Assembly (NCBI GenBank): GCA_049614485.1
Contig: JBMZDR010000010.1
Span: 15,391-79,390, forward strand
Origin: GCA-2733415 sp049614485
GTDB lineage: Bacteria; Bacteroidota; Bacteroidia; Flavobacteriales; Flavobacteriaceae
Direction: 5' to 3'
Length of the DNA stretch: 64,000 nucleotides
The notes beneath the pieces were generated by a model. It saw nothing but the letters and a program-made list of their open reading frames with translations, did no database searches and was not told where the DNA came from. Every line of letters begins with the position of its first letter. The first letter of the stretch is position 1. Shown one piece after another: positions 1 to 8,617 of the stretch. Both the position numbers and the translations under genes were made by a program.

Positions 1-1
1 T

Positions 2-1978
2 GATGGTTGGATTATTGAAATGAAAATTCCATATTCTGCATTGCGCTTTTCTAACAAAGGGCCACAAACTTGGGGCTTAAATTTTCATCGACACATCAGA
101 CGTAATCAAGCACAATACACATGGAGCCCTATTGATGTCACAAAAGGAAATGTAGGCTTGTATCATGGTGAATTAAAAGGCTTAAAAAATATCACTCCAC
201 CAACACGTTTAAGTTTTTACCCATTCATATCAGGTACAGAAACACGGTTTAATAACACTCAAAAAAGTAATTTTAGTGCAGGCTTAGATGTTAAATATGG
301 TATTAGTGAAAACTTTACTTTAGATGCAACCTTAATTCCAGATTTCAGTCAAACAAGTGTGGATAATGTCACTTTAAATTTAGGCCCATTTGAACAAACT
401 TTTTCTGAGCAACGGCAATTTTTTACAGAAGGTGTTGATTTGTTTAATAAAGGGAATTTATTTTATTCTAGAAGAATTGGAAACAGACCAACTAAATATT
501 TTAACTCAAATAATTTGAATTCCGATGACGTTATTGTCGAAAACCCTGAAGAGGTAAGCATGCTAAATGCTATTAAATTATCTGGAAGAACAAAAAAAGG
601 CTTAGGTATTGGTGTTTTTAATGCTATAACAGAAAAAACTGAAGCCAAAATAGAAAACACAGTAACAGGCACCACCCGAAAAGTAACAACCGAACCTTTT
701 ACAAATTATAATGTATTAGTACTAGATCAACAATTTAATAAAAACTCTTCTGTAAGTTTGGTAAACACAAATGTTACCCGAAATGGCAACTTTAGAGATG
801 CTAATGTTACTGCTGCCCTACTTAGTTTATCAAATAAAACCAATACATATAATATTAGCGGTCATGTGAAAATGAGCAATTTAAATATTGAAACAGGTAC
901 AGAAACTGGCTTTAACTCAAACATCTCAATTGGTAAAATTAGCGGAAACTATCAATTTAGAATTACACATAATTTAGCCGATAAAAAGTATGACATTAAT
1001 GACTTTGGTATTTCTCAACAAAATAATTATAATAACTTTTCAGCTAACGCTTCATATAGGATATTTAAACCCACCACAAAATTAAACACCTATAGCATAA
1101 GCACCTGGCTAAATTACAGGCAATTATTCAACCCAAACACGTATACAGGTAATAATTTTGGAATGAATTTTTATGCAAGAACTAAAACATTACATGACTT
1201 TGGAGGAAGTATCAATTATGAGGCAGGCAAACAATATGATTATTTTGAAGCACGTACAGAAGGTAGGTATTTTATATACGAAAACTCATTAGACTCTAGT
1301 ATTTGGGTTTCTTCAAACTACAACAACACTTTAGCTATAGATGCAAATATTGGGTTTAATACTTTATTTGAAAACGGTAGAAATTATTTTGATTATTGGT
1401 ATAAAATAACTCCCATTTTAAGAATTAATGACAAATTTAAAGTGAGTTACACCTATGAATATAGCCAAGAAGCAAATGATAGAGGTTATGTAACCACTTA
1501 CAACACTGGTGATATTATATTTGGACAAAGAGATCAAAAAACAACAATCAATAGTTTTTCCGGAAATTACAACTTCAACACACTTCACGGATTAACACTT
1601 ATTTTAAGAAATTATTGGACTATCGTTGACTATGAAAACAACCTGTTTACTTTAGAAGAAAACGGACGCTTATCTAGTGGTAATGGCTATACTGTTGAAC
1701 AAACTTTAATTAGTGACACTAATTACAACAACCCAAATATCAATTATAATATTTGGAATTTTGATTTGCGTTATTCATGGCAGTTTGCCCCAGGAAGTCA
1801 GCTTATTGCTTTATACAGAAATCAACTTTTTAACAACACTAAAAACTCTGAAATAGGCTATTTAAATAGTTTAAACACCCTATTTAAAGAGCCATTAAAG
1901 CAAACATTTTCATTAAAATTAGTTTACTATTTAGATTACAACAACATTAAAAAAATATTAAAAAAATCAACCACTTAA
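2..1978 (+). CDS. DUF5916 outer-membrane protein, 3' part
   Basis: This is the C-terminal part of a DUF5916 protein. The reading frame is open to the window edge: codons from position 2 read DGWIIE directly before the Met at position 20, so the start lies upstream and that Met is internal. Family members have a secreted N-terminal carbohydrate-binding-like domain followed by a large DUF5916 region predicted as a membrane beta-barrel. The visible part fits the barrel: alternating aromatic and polar strands (many N/Y/F residues), a conserved FTEGVDLF-type motif, and a C-terminus rich in YxLxY strands ending in a basic tail. Substrate is unknown. Family assignment is good; function is inference. 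Confidence 0.8.
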   Translation, partial: DGWIIEMKIPYSALRFSNKGPQTWGLNFHRHIRRNQAQYTWSPIDVTKGNVGLYHGELKGLKNITPPTRLSFYPFISGTETRFNNTQKSNFSAGLDVKYGISENFTLDATLIPDFSQTSVDNVTLNLGPFEQTFSEQRQFFTEGVDLFNKGNLFYSRRIGNRPTKYFNSNNLNSDDVIVENPEEVSMLNAIKLSGRTKKGLGIGVFNAITEKTEAKIENTVTGTTRKVTTEPFTNYNVLVLDQQFNKNSSVSLVNTNVTRNGNFRDANVTAALLSLSNKTNTYNISGHVKMSNLNIETGTETGFNSNISIGKISGNYQFRITHNLADKKYDINDFGISQQNNYNNFSANASYRIFKPTTKLNTYSISTWLNYRQLFNPNTYTGNNFGMNFYARTKTLHDFGGSINYEAGKQYDYFEARTEGRYFIYENSLDSSIWVSSNYNNTLAIDANIGFNTLFENGRNYFDYWYKITPILRINDKFKVSYTYEYSQEANDRGYVTTYNTGDIIFGQRDQKTTINSFSGNYNFNTLHGLTLILRNYWTIVDYENNLFTLEENGRLSSGNGYTVEQTLISDTNYNNPNINYNIWNFDLRYSWQFAPGSQLIALYRNQLFNNTKNSEIGYLNSLNTLFKEPLKQTFSLKLVYYLDYNNIKKILKKSTT

Positions 1979-2028
1979 TTGGCATACTCTATGTTTTTAA
2001 GTACATTCACTTCCTTATTTAAGACCAT

Positions 2029-2694
2029 ATGATTGAAGCAAAAAACATCCATAAATATTACGATAATTTACACGTCCTTAAAGGTGTAAATTTACATATT
2101 AAAAAAGGAGAAATTGTTTCAATAGTTGGTAGTTCTGGTGCAGGAAAAACAACATTATTACACATATTAGGAACATTAGATTTTTTAGACAAAAAAAACA
2201 CGGACGGTTCTTTAATTATAAACAATGAAGTTGTTAATACATTAAAAGAAAAACAATTGGCTAAATTTAGAAATGAACACATTGGGTTTATTTTTCAATT
2301 TCATCAATTATTACCAGAATTTACTGCCTTAGAAAACGTATGTATCCCTGCATTTATAGGCGGTAGAAATAAAAATGAAACAGAACAACGTGCAAAAGAA
2401 CTACTTGATTTCTTAGGTTTATCACATAGATACTATCATAAACCTACTGAGCTTTCAGGAGGAGAACAACAACGTGTTGCTGTGGCAAGAGCTCTAATAA
2501 ACAATCCTGATGTGATTTTTGCAGATGAACCCTCAGGTAATTTAGATTCTGAAAGCGCAGAAAACTTGCACCAATTATTTTTTCAACTTCGGGAAAAGTT
2601 TGGACAAACATTTGTCATCGTCACACATAATCAAAAATTAGCTGATATGGCTGACAGAAAATTAGTGATGAAAGATGGTAATATTGTAGCTTAA
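2029..2694 (+). CDS. lolD: LolD-type ABC transporter ATP-binding protein
   Basis: A stand-alone ABC ATPase of 221 residues. It has Walker A GSSGAGKT (residues 34-41), a Q-loop in FQFHQL, the signature LSGGEQQR, Walker B VIFADEP followed by the D-loop SGNLD, and the switch His in VTHNQ. Length and motifs fit the LolD/MacB subfamily, which powers LolCE to release outer-membrane lipoproteins from the inner membrane. No LolC/E permease is in the window, so pairing is unproven; separate location of lolD and permease genes is common in Bacteroidetes. The stop overlaps the next start by one base (TAATG), indicating translational coupling. Confidence 0.85.
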   Translation: MIEAKNIHKYYDNLHVLKGVNLHIKKGEIVSIVGSSGAGKTTLLHILGTLDFLDKKNTDGSLIINNEVVNTLKEKQLAKFRNEHIGFIFQFHQLLPEFTALENVCIPAFIGGRNKNETEQRAKELLDFLGLSHRYYHKPTELSGGEQQRVAVARALINNPDVIFADEPSGNLDSESAENLHQLFFQLREKFGQTFVIVTHNQKLADMADRKLVMKDGNIVA

Positions 2695-3458
2695 TGACAC
2701 AACAAGACTTAAAATCATTTCTTGATGAAAAAGTAGAGCAATACAACACAACTGAGTTTATTGATAGTGACCCAATACAAATTCCACATTTATTTACGCA
2801 AAAAGAAGATATTGAAATTTCTGGGTTCCTAACAGCTACAATAGCGTGGGGCAACAGAAAGATGATTATTAAAAATGCTCATAAAATGATGGCCTTACTT
2901 GGAAATTCACCATATGATTTCGTTATAAACCATAAAGAACATCATTTAGAACAATTAGAAGGTTTTGTACATCGAACCTTTAATTCAACAGATTTCATTC
3001 ATTTTATAAAAGCGCTTCAACACATATACACAACTCATAACGGCCTTGAATCTGTATTCAACAAGTATGCTACTCAAGAGTCACTACAACCTGCAATACA
3101 TGAATTTAAAAAAATAATATTCGAAATACCCCATCCATCACGTACTACAAAACATGTATCAGATCCATTTAAAAATTCTGCGTGTAAAAAAATTAATATG
3201 TGGTTAAGATGGTTAATTAGAAACGATAAAACTGGAGTAGATTTTGGACTTTGGAAAAATATTTTACCAAATGCACTCTCCTGCCCCTTAGATGTACACT
3301 CTGGAAATGTTGCACGTAAACTAGGCCTATTGCATAGAAAACAAAATGACGCAAAGGCTGTTCTAGAGTTAGACACAAGTTTAAGACTGCTGGATAAACA
3401 TGACCCTGTAAAGTATGATTTTGCTTTATTTGGCTTGGGTGTTTTTGAAAAATTTTAA
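2694..3458 (+). CDS. TIGR02757 (DUF2400) family protein
   Basis: A 254-residue soluble protein of the conserved but uncharacterised TIGR02757/DUF2400 family. Family-like segments include ATIAWGNRK near residue 48, NMWLRWLIRND, and PLDVHSGNVARKLGLL, a helical segment resembling a helix-hairpin-helix/DNA-glycosylase fold region. The remote resemblance suggests a nucleic-acid role, but that is inference. The gene starts inside the lolD stop codon (TAATG), so the two are probably co-transcribed. No signal peptide or membrane segment is visible. Confidence 0.8.
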   Translation: MTQQDLKSFLDEKVEQYNTTEFIDSDPIQIPHLFTQKEDIEISGFLTATIAWGNRKMIIKNAHKMMALLGNSPYDFVINHKEHHLEQLEGFVHRTFNSTDFIHFIKALQHIYTTHNGLESVFNKYATQESLQPAIHEFKKIIFEIPHPSRTTKHVSDPFKNSACKKINMWLRWLIRNDKTGVDFGLWKNILPNALSCPLDVHSGNVARKLGLLHRKQNDAKAVLELDTSLRLLDKHDPVKYDFALFGLGVFEKF

Positions 3459-3542
3459 CCACACCACAAGAGTTATAACACTCTAACTTACAACACCTAA
3501 CCAGTATTAACTAGATAAAAATACCCAATAGCAGGTATGTTA

Positions 3543-3568
3543 TTGCACAGATAAAAATTGTATCTTTG
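3543..3568 (+). promoter_or_regulatory. Promoter for candidate small RNA
   Basis: TATCTTTG at 3561-3568 matches the Bacteroidetes -7 consensus TAnnTTTG, with a TTG at 3543-3545. The 15-base spacing is shorter than usual, so only the -7 box is convincing. The predicted start, about 5-8 bases downstream, falls at the base of a hairpin. Confidence 0.5.
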
Positions 3569-3573
3569 AATAG

Positions 3574-3653
3574 TCCATAAGTAAGATTATGGATTAAGTA
3601 AGTTTTTTTGGGGTAAAAAGATCTGTTAGTCAAGCTAACAGATCTTTTTTTTT
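3574..3653 (+). ncRNA. Candidate ~80-nt small RNA
   Basis: Between two genes lies a unit with a -7 promoter box (3561-3568), a first hairpin with arms TCCATAA/TTATGGA (3574-3580 and 3587-3593), a single-stranded U-rich/GGGG segment (3601-3613), and a strong intrinsic terminator (3615-3653). No start codon with a meaningful ORF lies inside. This promoter-hairpin-linker-terminator order is what a short independent trans-acting RNA looks like. Alternatively the region is just a terminator for the upstream operon, with a chance upstream hairpin. I do not recognise an Rfam family. Confidence 0.45.
3615..3653 (+). terminator. Intrinsic terminator
   Basis: Perfect stem GATCTGTTAG (3620-3629) with CTAACAGATC (3635-3644), loop TCAAG, flanked by A5 upstream and a T9 run downstream. 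It ends either the candidate small RNA or the lolD operon. Confidence 0.85.
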
Positions 3654-3713
3654 GAACTAACATGAAAGTCATTTATTATAAGTTGATTATAAATGATATA
3701 TTTGAATTGCAAA

Positions 3714-5630
3714 ATGCAGTTTAACAACCCTAACATATTATACGCATTATTTGCACTATTCATACCTGTTATAGTGCACCTTTTTCAGTTGCGAAAATTT
3801 CAGAAAACAGAATTTACAAACGTTAAGTTTTTAAAAGAGCTTGTTATAAAAACACGTAAAAGCTCTCAATTAAAAAAATGGCTATTACTTGCTTGTAGGA
3901 TGTTGATTTTTACAGCAATTATCCTTGGATTTTCTGAACCTTATCTAACACGGGATAAAACTCCTATTGAAAAATCTGAAACGGTGTTTTATATCGATAA
4001 TTCTTTTAGCAATCAAGAAAAAGGGCCTAAAGGAGAACTGTTAAAAGTTGCTATTCAAGAGCTTTTGGAACACTACCCTAATGACGAAAAAATTAATGTC
4101 ATCACAAATACCAAGTCGTTTAAAAATAAAACACTACATGACATTAAATCTGATTTAATTGATTTAAAGTATACGCCTTTTCAACTTGATTATAAATCTG
4201 TTGCATTAAAAGCCGAACAACTATTTAAACACAAAACAAACAGACAATTTATCTGCATATCTGATTTTCAAAAAACAAGTCGTTTAGATTCTAGCTATTT
4301 TAACTCTAGTTACAACACAACGTTAATACAAGTTTCACCTGTTTCTAAGAGCAATATTAGTATTGATTCTGCTTATTTTTCAACTCAAAACACAGCTGCT
4401 TCATATTTGAATATTATAGTTAGAAAGCAGCATAGCGCTCTAAAAAACGTACCAATATCCATTTATAACAATGATAGCTTAATAAGTAAAACTGCTGTTG
4501 AGTTAAAAGGTGAAAAAAATATTTTATCCGTTTCAACACCAAATACTACAAACTTAAATTTGAAACTTCAATTAACAGATCAGAAATGTGTTAATGATAA
4601 TACTTTTTATGTTTCAAAATCAACCCCCATAAAACAACACGTTTTAGCTATAGGTGAATTAAAGGAGAATGCTTTTTTAGCAAAAATATTTACTGATGAT
4701 GAATTTAATTTCACACAAAACACACCCTCAAAAATTGATTTTAGCACGTTAAAAACACAACATTTAATTATTTTAAACGAATTAGAATCACTTTCTATTG
4801 CTTTAATTAAAAACTTAAAATCATTTTCTAAAGCTGGCGGAGTAGTACTATGTATTCCTCCAGAAAAAGGAACTATAAACACCTACAACTCCTTAAATAA
4901 TATATTTGGTACTGCATTTAAAAACAGCATCAGATTAACAAAAATACACTTCTCACATCCCATTTATTCAAATGTTTTTGAAAAAGAAATCTCCAACTTT
5001 CAATACCCAATTTTTAAAACACATTACCAATTAAAAAATTACCAAAATACATTGCTAACCTTAGAAAACGGACATCCTTTGTTAGTTAATAATGGTAATT
5101 TTTATACATTTTCCGCTGCCTTAAACACTCACAACACTAATTTTAAACAAGCGCCACTTATTGTACCTACACTGTATAATATTGCTAAAAGTAGTTTAAA
5201 ACCTGTAACACCATATTATCTGATAGGGAAGGAAAATACTATTGATATTCCTTTAAAAATAGAAAAAGACAATGTTTTAAATCTTCAAAAAAACAATTTT
5301 CATTTCACTCCTTTACAACGTATTCAGTCGGAAAAAGTAACACTTAAAACATTTAAAACACCTAGTGAATCAGGTCTGTACACAATTACAAAATCAACTA
5401 ACAAAACGGGGTTTACACTAGCATTTAATTATGATCGGTCTGAAAGTAATATGTTATATCATGACATTAAAACCTTAGAAAATAAACACCTTAAAACAGA
5501 TACATCACTAGTAAATACTATAAACACTTTAAATTCTATTACTCAAGTAGCCACTCTTTGGAAATGGTTTGTTATTTTTGCCATATTATTTTTGCTCGTA
5601 GAATTACTCATTTTAAAATATTTTAAATGA
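3714..5630 (+). CDS. BatA-type membrane protein (vWA-like)
   Basis: A 638-residue inner-membrane protein of the Bacteroidetes BatA-domain family. Two N-terminal hydrophobic segments flank HLFQLRKFQKTEFTNV, the hallmark of the 'N-terminal double-transmembrane' (TIGR02226) domain. A central periplasmic part resembles a von Willebrand A fold (FYIDNSFSN) without a clear complete MIDAS motif, and one C-terminal helix (WKWFVIFAILFLLVELLIL) ends the protein. An upstream in-frame ATG at 3693 is less likely: it overlaps a TATATTTG promoter-like box (3697-3704), and homologues begin MQF. The last 4 bases overlap the next gene (ATGA). Function is unknown; it may be a scaffold in envelope stress or aerotolerance. 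Confidence 0.75.
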   Translation: MQFNNPNILYALFALFIPVIVHLFQLRKFQKTEFTNVKFLKELVIKTRKSSQLKKWLLLACRMLIFTAIILGFSEPYLTRDKTPIEKSETVFYIDNSFSNQEKGPKGELLKVAIQELLEHYPNDEKINVITNTKSFKNKTLHDIKSDLIDLKYTPFQLDYKSVALKAEQLFKHKTNRQFICISDFQKTSRLDSSYFNSSYNTTLIQVSPVSKSNISIDSAYFSTQNTAASYLNIIVRKQHSALKNVPISIYNNDSLISKTAVELKGEKNILSVSTPNTTNLNLKLQLTDQKCVNDNTFYVSKSTPIKQHVLAIGELKENAFLAKIFTDDEFNFTQNTPSKIDFSTLKTQHLIILNELESLSIALIKNLKSFSKAGGVVLCIPPEKGTINTYNSLNNIFGTAFKNSIRLTKIHFSHPIYSNVFEKEISNFQYPIFKTHYQLKNYQNTLLTLENGHPLLVNNGNFYTFSAALNTHNTNFKQAPLIVPTLYNIAKSSLKPVTPYYLIGKENTIDIPLKIEKDNVLNLQKNNFHFTPLQRIQSEKVTLKTFKTPSESGLYTITKSTNKTGFTLAFNYDRSESNMLYHDIKTLENKHLKTDTSLVNTINTLNSITQVATLWKWFVIFAILFLLVELLILKYFK

Positions 5631-6880
5631 ATATCCTGATTAAATCAGCAACTATCCTGGATAAATCCAGTCCTTACAACAACCAAACAAAAGATATTCT
5701 TATTGAAAATGGAATCATTATTAAAATTGATGATACTATTGAAAACACTAACGCTTTAGAAGAGGTAAGTCATGAAAACTTACATATTTCACAAGGTTGG
5801 CTTGACAGCTCTGTGTCTTTTGGAGAACCTGGTTTTGAAGAACGTGAAACCATAATTAACGGATTACAAACTGCTGCATTGAGTGGTTTTACAGATATTT
5901 TAGTTAACCCCAATACAAATCCGGTTATTGACAATAGTGCCACTGTATCTTTTATAAAAAATAAAGGGTTTCAACATACTGTAAACATTCACCCCATTGG
6001 TGCATTAACAAAAAATTCAGAAGGACATTATTTAGCTGAATTATATGACATGAAACAAGCTGGAGCAGTTGCTTTTGGCGATTTTCAATCAGCTATTGAA
6101 AACCCAAACATGTTAAAAATTGCCTTGCAATATGCACAAAATTTTAACGGCTTGGTGCTTTCTTACCCTCAAGAAAATAAAATTGCAGGTAAAGGTATTG
6201 TTAATGAAGAAGAAAATGCTACAAAATTAGGGCTCAAAGGAATTCCTAATCTAGCTGAAGAATTACACATTGCTAGAGACTTATTCTTATTAGAATACAC
6301 AGGTGGAAAATTACACATTCCAACAATTTCCACAGCCAAATCTGTAGAACTTATTAAAGCTGCAAAATCTAAAGGTTTAGATATAACATGTTCTGTATCT
6401 GTTTTAAATTTAATTTTAACAGATGACGCTATTACTGATTTTAATACCAATTTTAAAGTATTACCGCCTTTACGAACTGCCAAGGACAGAAAAGCTTTAC
6501 TTACCGGTGTACAAGATGGTACAATTGACTTTGTTACAAGCAACCACTCACCTATTGATATCGAATTTAAAAACATTGAATTTGACCATGCTCAATATGG
6601 AAGTATTGGATTGGAATCAATTTTCGGGGCATTAAATAGTATTTTTAAAACAGAACACGTAATTAACTTACTTACACAAAAGAAAGACCGATTTGGTTTA
6701 TCTGCAGTAAGTATAAATGAAGGTGAACAAGCAAATATGACGTTATTTGACCCTGAAAGCACCTATCAATTTACCAAACAAGATATCACATCAACTTCTA
6801 AAAATTCTGCCTTATTAGGGAGTACTTTAAAAGGACAAGCTATAGGTGTCATTAACAACAATCAACTGATTTTAAAATAA
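5627..6880 (+). CDS. Dihydroorotase-like protein, metal ligands lost
   Basis: A 417-residue member of the type I dihydroorotase/amidohydrolase family, commonly annotated dihydroorotase (pyrimidine synthesis). Fold-defining segments are present (GEPGFEERETI, GFTDILVNPNTNP, GAVAFGDFQ). However, the HxH(x)R metal/substrate motif is replaced by SSVSFG, the His of the usual HxED region is replaced in LSYPQEN, the HVST motif reads PTIST, and TDHAPH reads SNHSPI. It therefore looks catalytically dead, comparable to the inactive PyrC-like partner subunits that support aspartate carbamoyltransferase in some bacteria. It overlaps the BatA-like gene by 4 bases and is followed 3 bases later by a small membrane gene, so it is in that operon. 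Confidence 0.75.
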   Translation: MNILIKSATILDKSSPYNNQTKDILIENGIIIKIDDTIENTNALEEVSHENLHISQGWLDSSVSFGEPGFEERETIINGLQTAALSGFTDILVNPNTNPVIDNSATVSFIKNKGFQHTVNIHPIGALTKNSEGHYLAELYDMKQAGAVAFGDFQSAIENPNMLKIALQYAQNFNGLVLSYPQENKIAGKGIVNEEENATKLGLKGIPNLAEELHIARDLFLLEYTGGKLHIPTISTAKSVELIKAAKSKGLDITCSVSVLNLILTDDAITDFNTNFKVLPPLRTAKDRKALLTGVQDGTIDFVTSNHSPIDIEFKNIEFDHAQYGSIGLESIFGALNSIFKTEHVINLLTQKKDRFGLSAVSINEGEQANMTLFDPESTYQFTKQDITSTSKNSALLGSTLKGQAIGVINNNQLILK

Positions 6881-6883
6881 AAT

Positions 6884-7216
6884 ATGTCAACAAAAAATAC
6901 TAGTAGTAAAACTACTGCAACTATAGCCTACCTAACAATTTTTGGAACTATCATAGCTTTTTTCATGAATTTTGAAGAAAAAAATCAATATGCCTATTTT
7001 CATATCAGACAAGCAATGGGCTTATTTGCAACATTCTTTTTTATTTCATTATTCATAGGTTATTTTGATAGCCTCATGATTTCTGGGTCATTTTACGTAT
7101 TTTTTATTGTTCTATGGTTTTACGGCTTTATGTCTGCGTTAAACAACAGTACAAAACCAGTTCCACTTTTAGGTGATTTTTATCAGAAATTATTTAAAAT
7201 GGTTGGTGAGCAATAG
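6884..7216 (+). CDS. Small membrane protein, DUF4870-like
   Basis: A 110-residue protein with three to four hydrophobic helices and the motif YFHIRQAMGL, typical of DUF4870/Tic20-like proteins, where 'HxRQA' precedes a helix. The role is unknown. It starts 3 bases after the dihydroorotase-like gene and is followed 5 bases later by a second tiny membrane gene, so it is part of the same operon. Confidence 0.7.
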   Translation: MSTKNTSSKTTATIAYLTIFGTIIAFFMNFEEKNQYAYFHIRQAMGLFATFFFISLFIGYFDSLMISGSFYVFFIVLWFYGFMSALNNSTKPVPLLGDFYQKLFKMVGEQ

Positions 7217-7221
7217 AAATT

Positions 7222-7392
7222 ATGAAAAAAATTCGAACACACACGCTTCTTTATATAGCAATTTCACTGTATATTTTAAGTGTTTTATTTAAAATCATGC
7301 ATTGGCCATACGCTAACAAACTTCAGTTATTAAGTTTAGTTACAGCAATCATTTGGATTTACACATTTTTCAAAAACAGAAACAATGACTAA
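7222..7392 (+). CDS. 56-residue GldL-like membrane peptide
   Basis: A short ORF reading ATG (7222) to TAA (7392). Two hydrophobic helices (YIAISLYILSVLF and LLSLVTAIIWIYTFF) flank the motif KIMHWPYANKLQLL. This resembles the N-terminal hairpin of the gliding/T9SS motor protein GldL, where 'KIMHWPGA' follows the first helix, but the cytoplasmic part of GldL is missing. It sits 5 bases after the previous stop and overlaps the next gene by 8 bases. That tight fit and the A-rich upstream region support real translation. Function unknown. Confidence 0.65.
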   Translation: MKKIRTHTLLYIAISLYILSVLFKIMHWPYANKLQLLSLVTAIIWIYTFFKNRNND

Positions 7393-8041
7393 AAAATTAT
7401 CATTACACCATATTGTAAGAACTGCAAAAGATTCAACTACAAAAGCCCCTTTACTTATATTACTACACGGCTACGGAAGTAATGAAGAGGATTTATTTTC
7501 ATTTGCAAGTGAGTTACCAGAAGAATTTTTTATTGTATCTGTAAGGGCTCCATTTGATTTACAACCATACGGTCATAGTTGGTATGACATTCATTTTACA
7601 GCAGATAACGAGAAGTTTTCTGATGATGATCAAGCCATACAATCAAGAAATTTGATTGCTAATTTTATTGACGAACTTATAGCTACTTATCCTGTAGATG
7701 GTGATAATGTTTCTTTAATAGGATTCAGCCAAGGGACAATTTTAAGTTATGCCGTGGCGTTATCGTACCCTGAGAAAGTCAAAAATGTGGTCGCATTAAG
7801 TGGCTATATTAATGAGACAATCATCAGCAAAGATCTAAATTCAAAAGATCATTCTAATTTAGACATTTATATCTCTCATGGTAGTGTTGACCAAGTTATT
7901 CCTAATACATTGGCAAATAAAGCTCCTGAGTTTTTAAACAACTTGAATATCAAAAACTCTTATAGAGAATTTCCTGTTGGTCATGGTGTTGCGCCTCAAA
8001 ATTTCTTTGAATTTAAAAACTGGTTGGTTGAAAGACTATAG
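7385..8041 (+). CDS. Alpha/beta-hydrolase, carboxylesterase family
   Basis: A 218-residue cytosolic serine hydrolase of the phospholipase/carboxylesterase family (Abhydrolase_2). Visible are the oxyanion segment LLHGYGSNEED (residues 27-37), the nucleophile elbow GFSQG with Ser115, the acid Asp169 in HGSVDQVIP, and His200 in PVGHGV, giving a complete catalytic triad. The substrate is likely a short-chain ester or thioester; this cannot be told from sequence. It is the last gene of the plus-strand operon and ends one base before the convergent minus-strand YdeI-like gene. Confidence 0.85.
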   Translation: MTKKLSLHHIVRTAKDSTTKAPLLILLHGYGSNEEDLFSFASELPEEFFIVSVRAPFDLQPYGHSWYDIHFTADNEKFSDDDQAIQSRNLIANFIDELIATYPVDGDNVSLIGFSQGTILSYAVALSYPEKVKNVVALSGYINETIISKDLNSKDHSNLDIYISHGSVDQVIPNTLANKAPEFLNNLNIKNSYREFPVGHGVAPQNFFEFKNWLVERL

Positions 8042-8617
8042 TTAGTAAGTTCCTCTAGTTTTTATATTTAATTCACAAAGTTTAATAATTTCAGCTATAC
8101 GTTTGTCTCGTGTAGCTTTTCTTTTTCCAGAGTGCAACCAATATAAATAACCTTTTCGGTAAGATGGCGCAAACCCATTATAATTACTAAACGCTACTGG
8201 ATTACAATCAAATTCAGCTTGTAAATCTTCGGGTATTTTTAAACTTTCTACATCATCAAGAGCAGTCCAAGACCCATCCTTTTTAGCAACTGCAATTTTT
8301 TTAAGGCCACTTGCATGCATTAATTTAGAAGCAATGAGTTCTTCAATATGAGCTTTATTTAACTTACTCCAAACGCTTTTAGAGTTTCTTGGGGTGAATA
8401 ATTGTCGGCGACGTTCATCATCTAATTTCTTAACGGTTGAATCAATCCAGCCATAACACAATGCAACTCTAACAGCTTCTTCCCAACGCATTGAAGGTTT
8501 ATCAGAACTTACTTTATATAAAATAAGATAAACTCCATTGGAAGACTCATAGTTTTGTGACAACCAGTTACGCCAGTCATCAGCAGTTTTAAAATATAGT
8601 TCTTCACGAGTATTCAT
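8042..8617 (-). CDS. YdeI/OmpD-associated (OmdA) family protein
   Basis: A 191-residue protein of the YdeI/OmdA family. Hallmarks are WLSQNYESSNGVYLILYK, the central WEEAVRVALCYGWIDS, and the FTPRNSKSVWSKLNK segment, with a basic C-terminal region SYRKGYLYWLHSGKRKATRDKRI. Homologues are linked to bacteriocin or peptide resistance in some bacteria, but the molecular role is unknown. Its start shares a base with the stop of the upstream XRE regulator gene, so the two are coupled. Confidence 0.8.
   Translation of the reverse strand: MNTREELYFKTADDWRNWLSQNYESSNGVYLILYKVSSDKPSMRWEEAVRVALCYGWIDSTVKKLDDERRRQLFTPRNSKSVWSKLNKAHIEELIASKLMHASGLKKIAVAKKDGSWTALDDVESLKIPEDLQAEFDCNPVAFSNYNGFAPSYRKGYLYWLHSGKRKATRDKRIAEIIKLCELNIKTRGTY

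Noticed and set aside
6169..6576. 135-codon ORF on the minus strand
   Set aside because: It lies wholly inside the dihydroorotase-like gene on the other strand, and has no recognisable motif.
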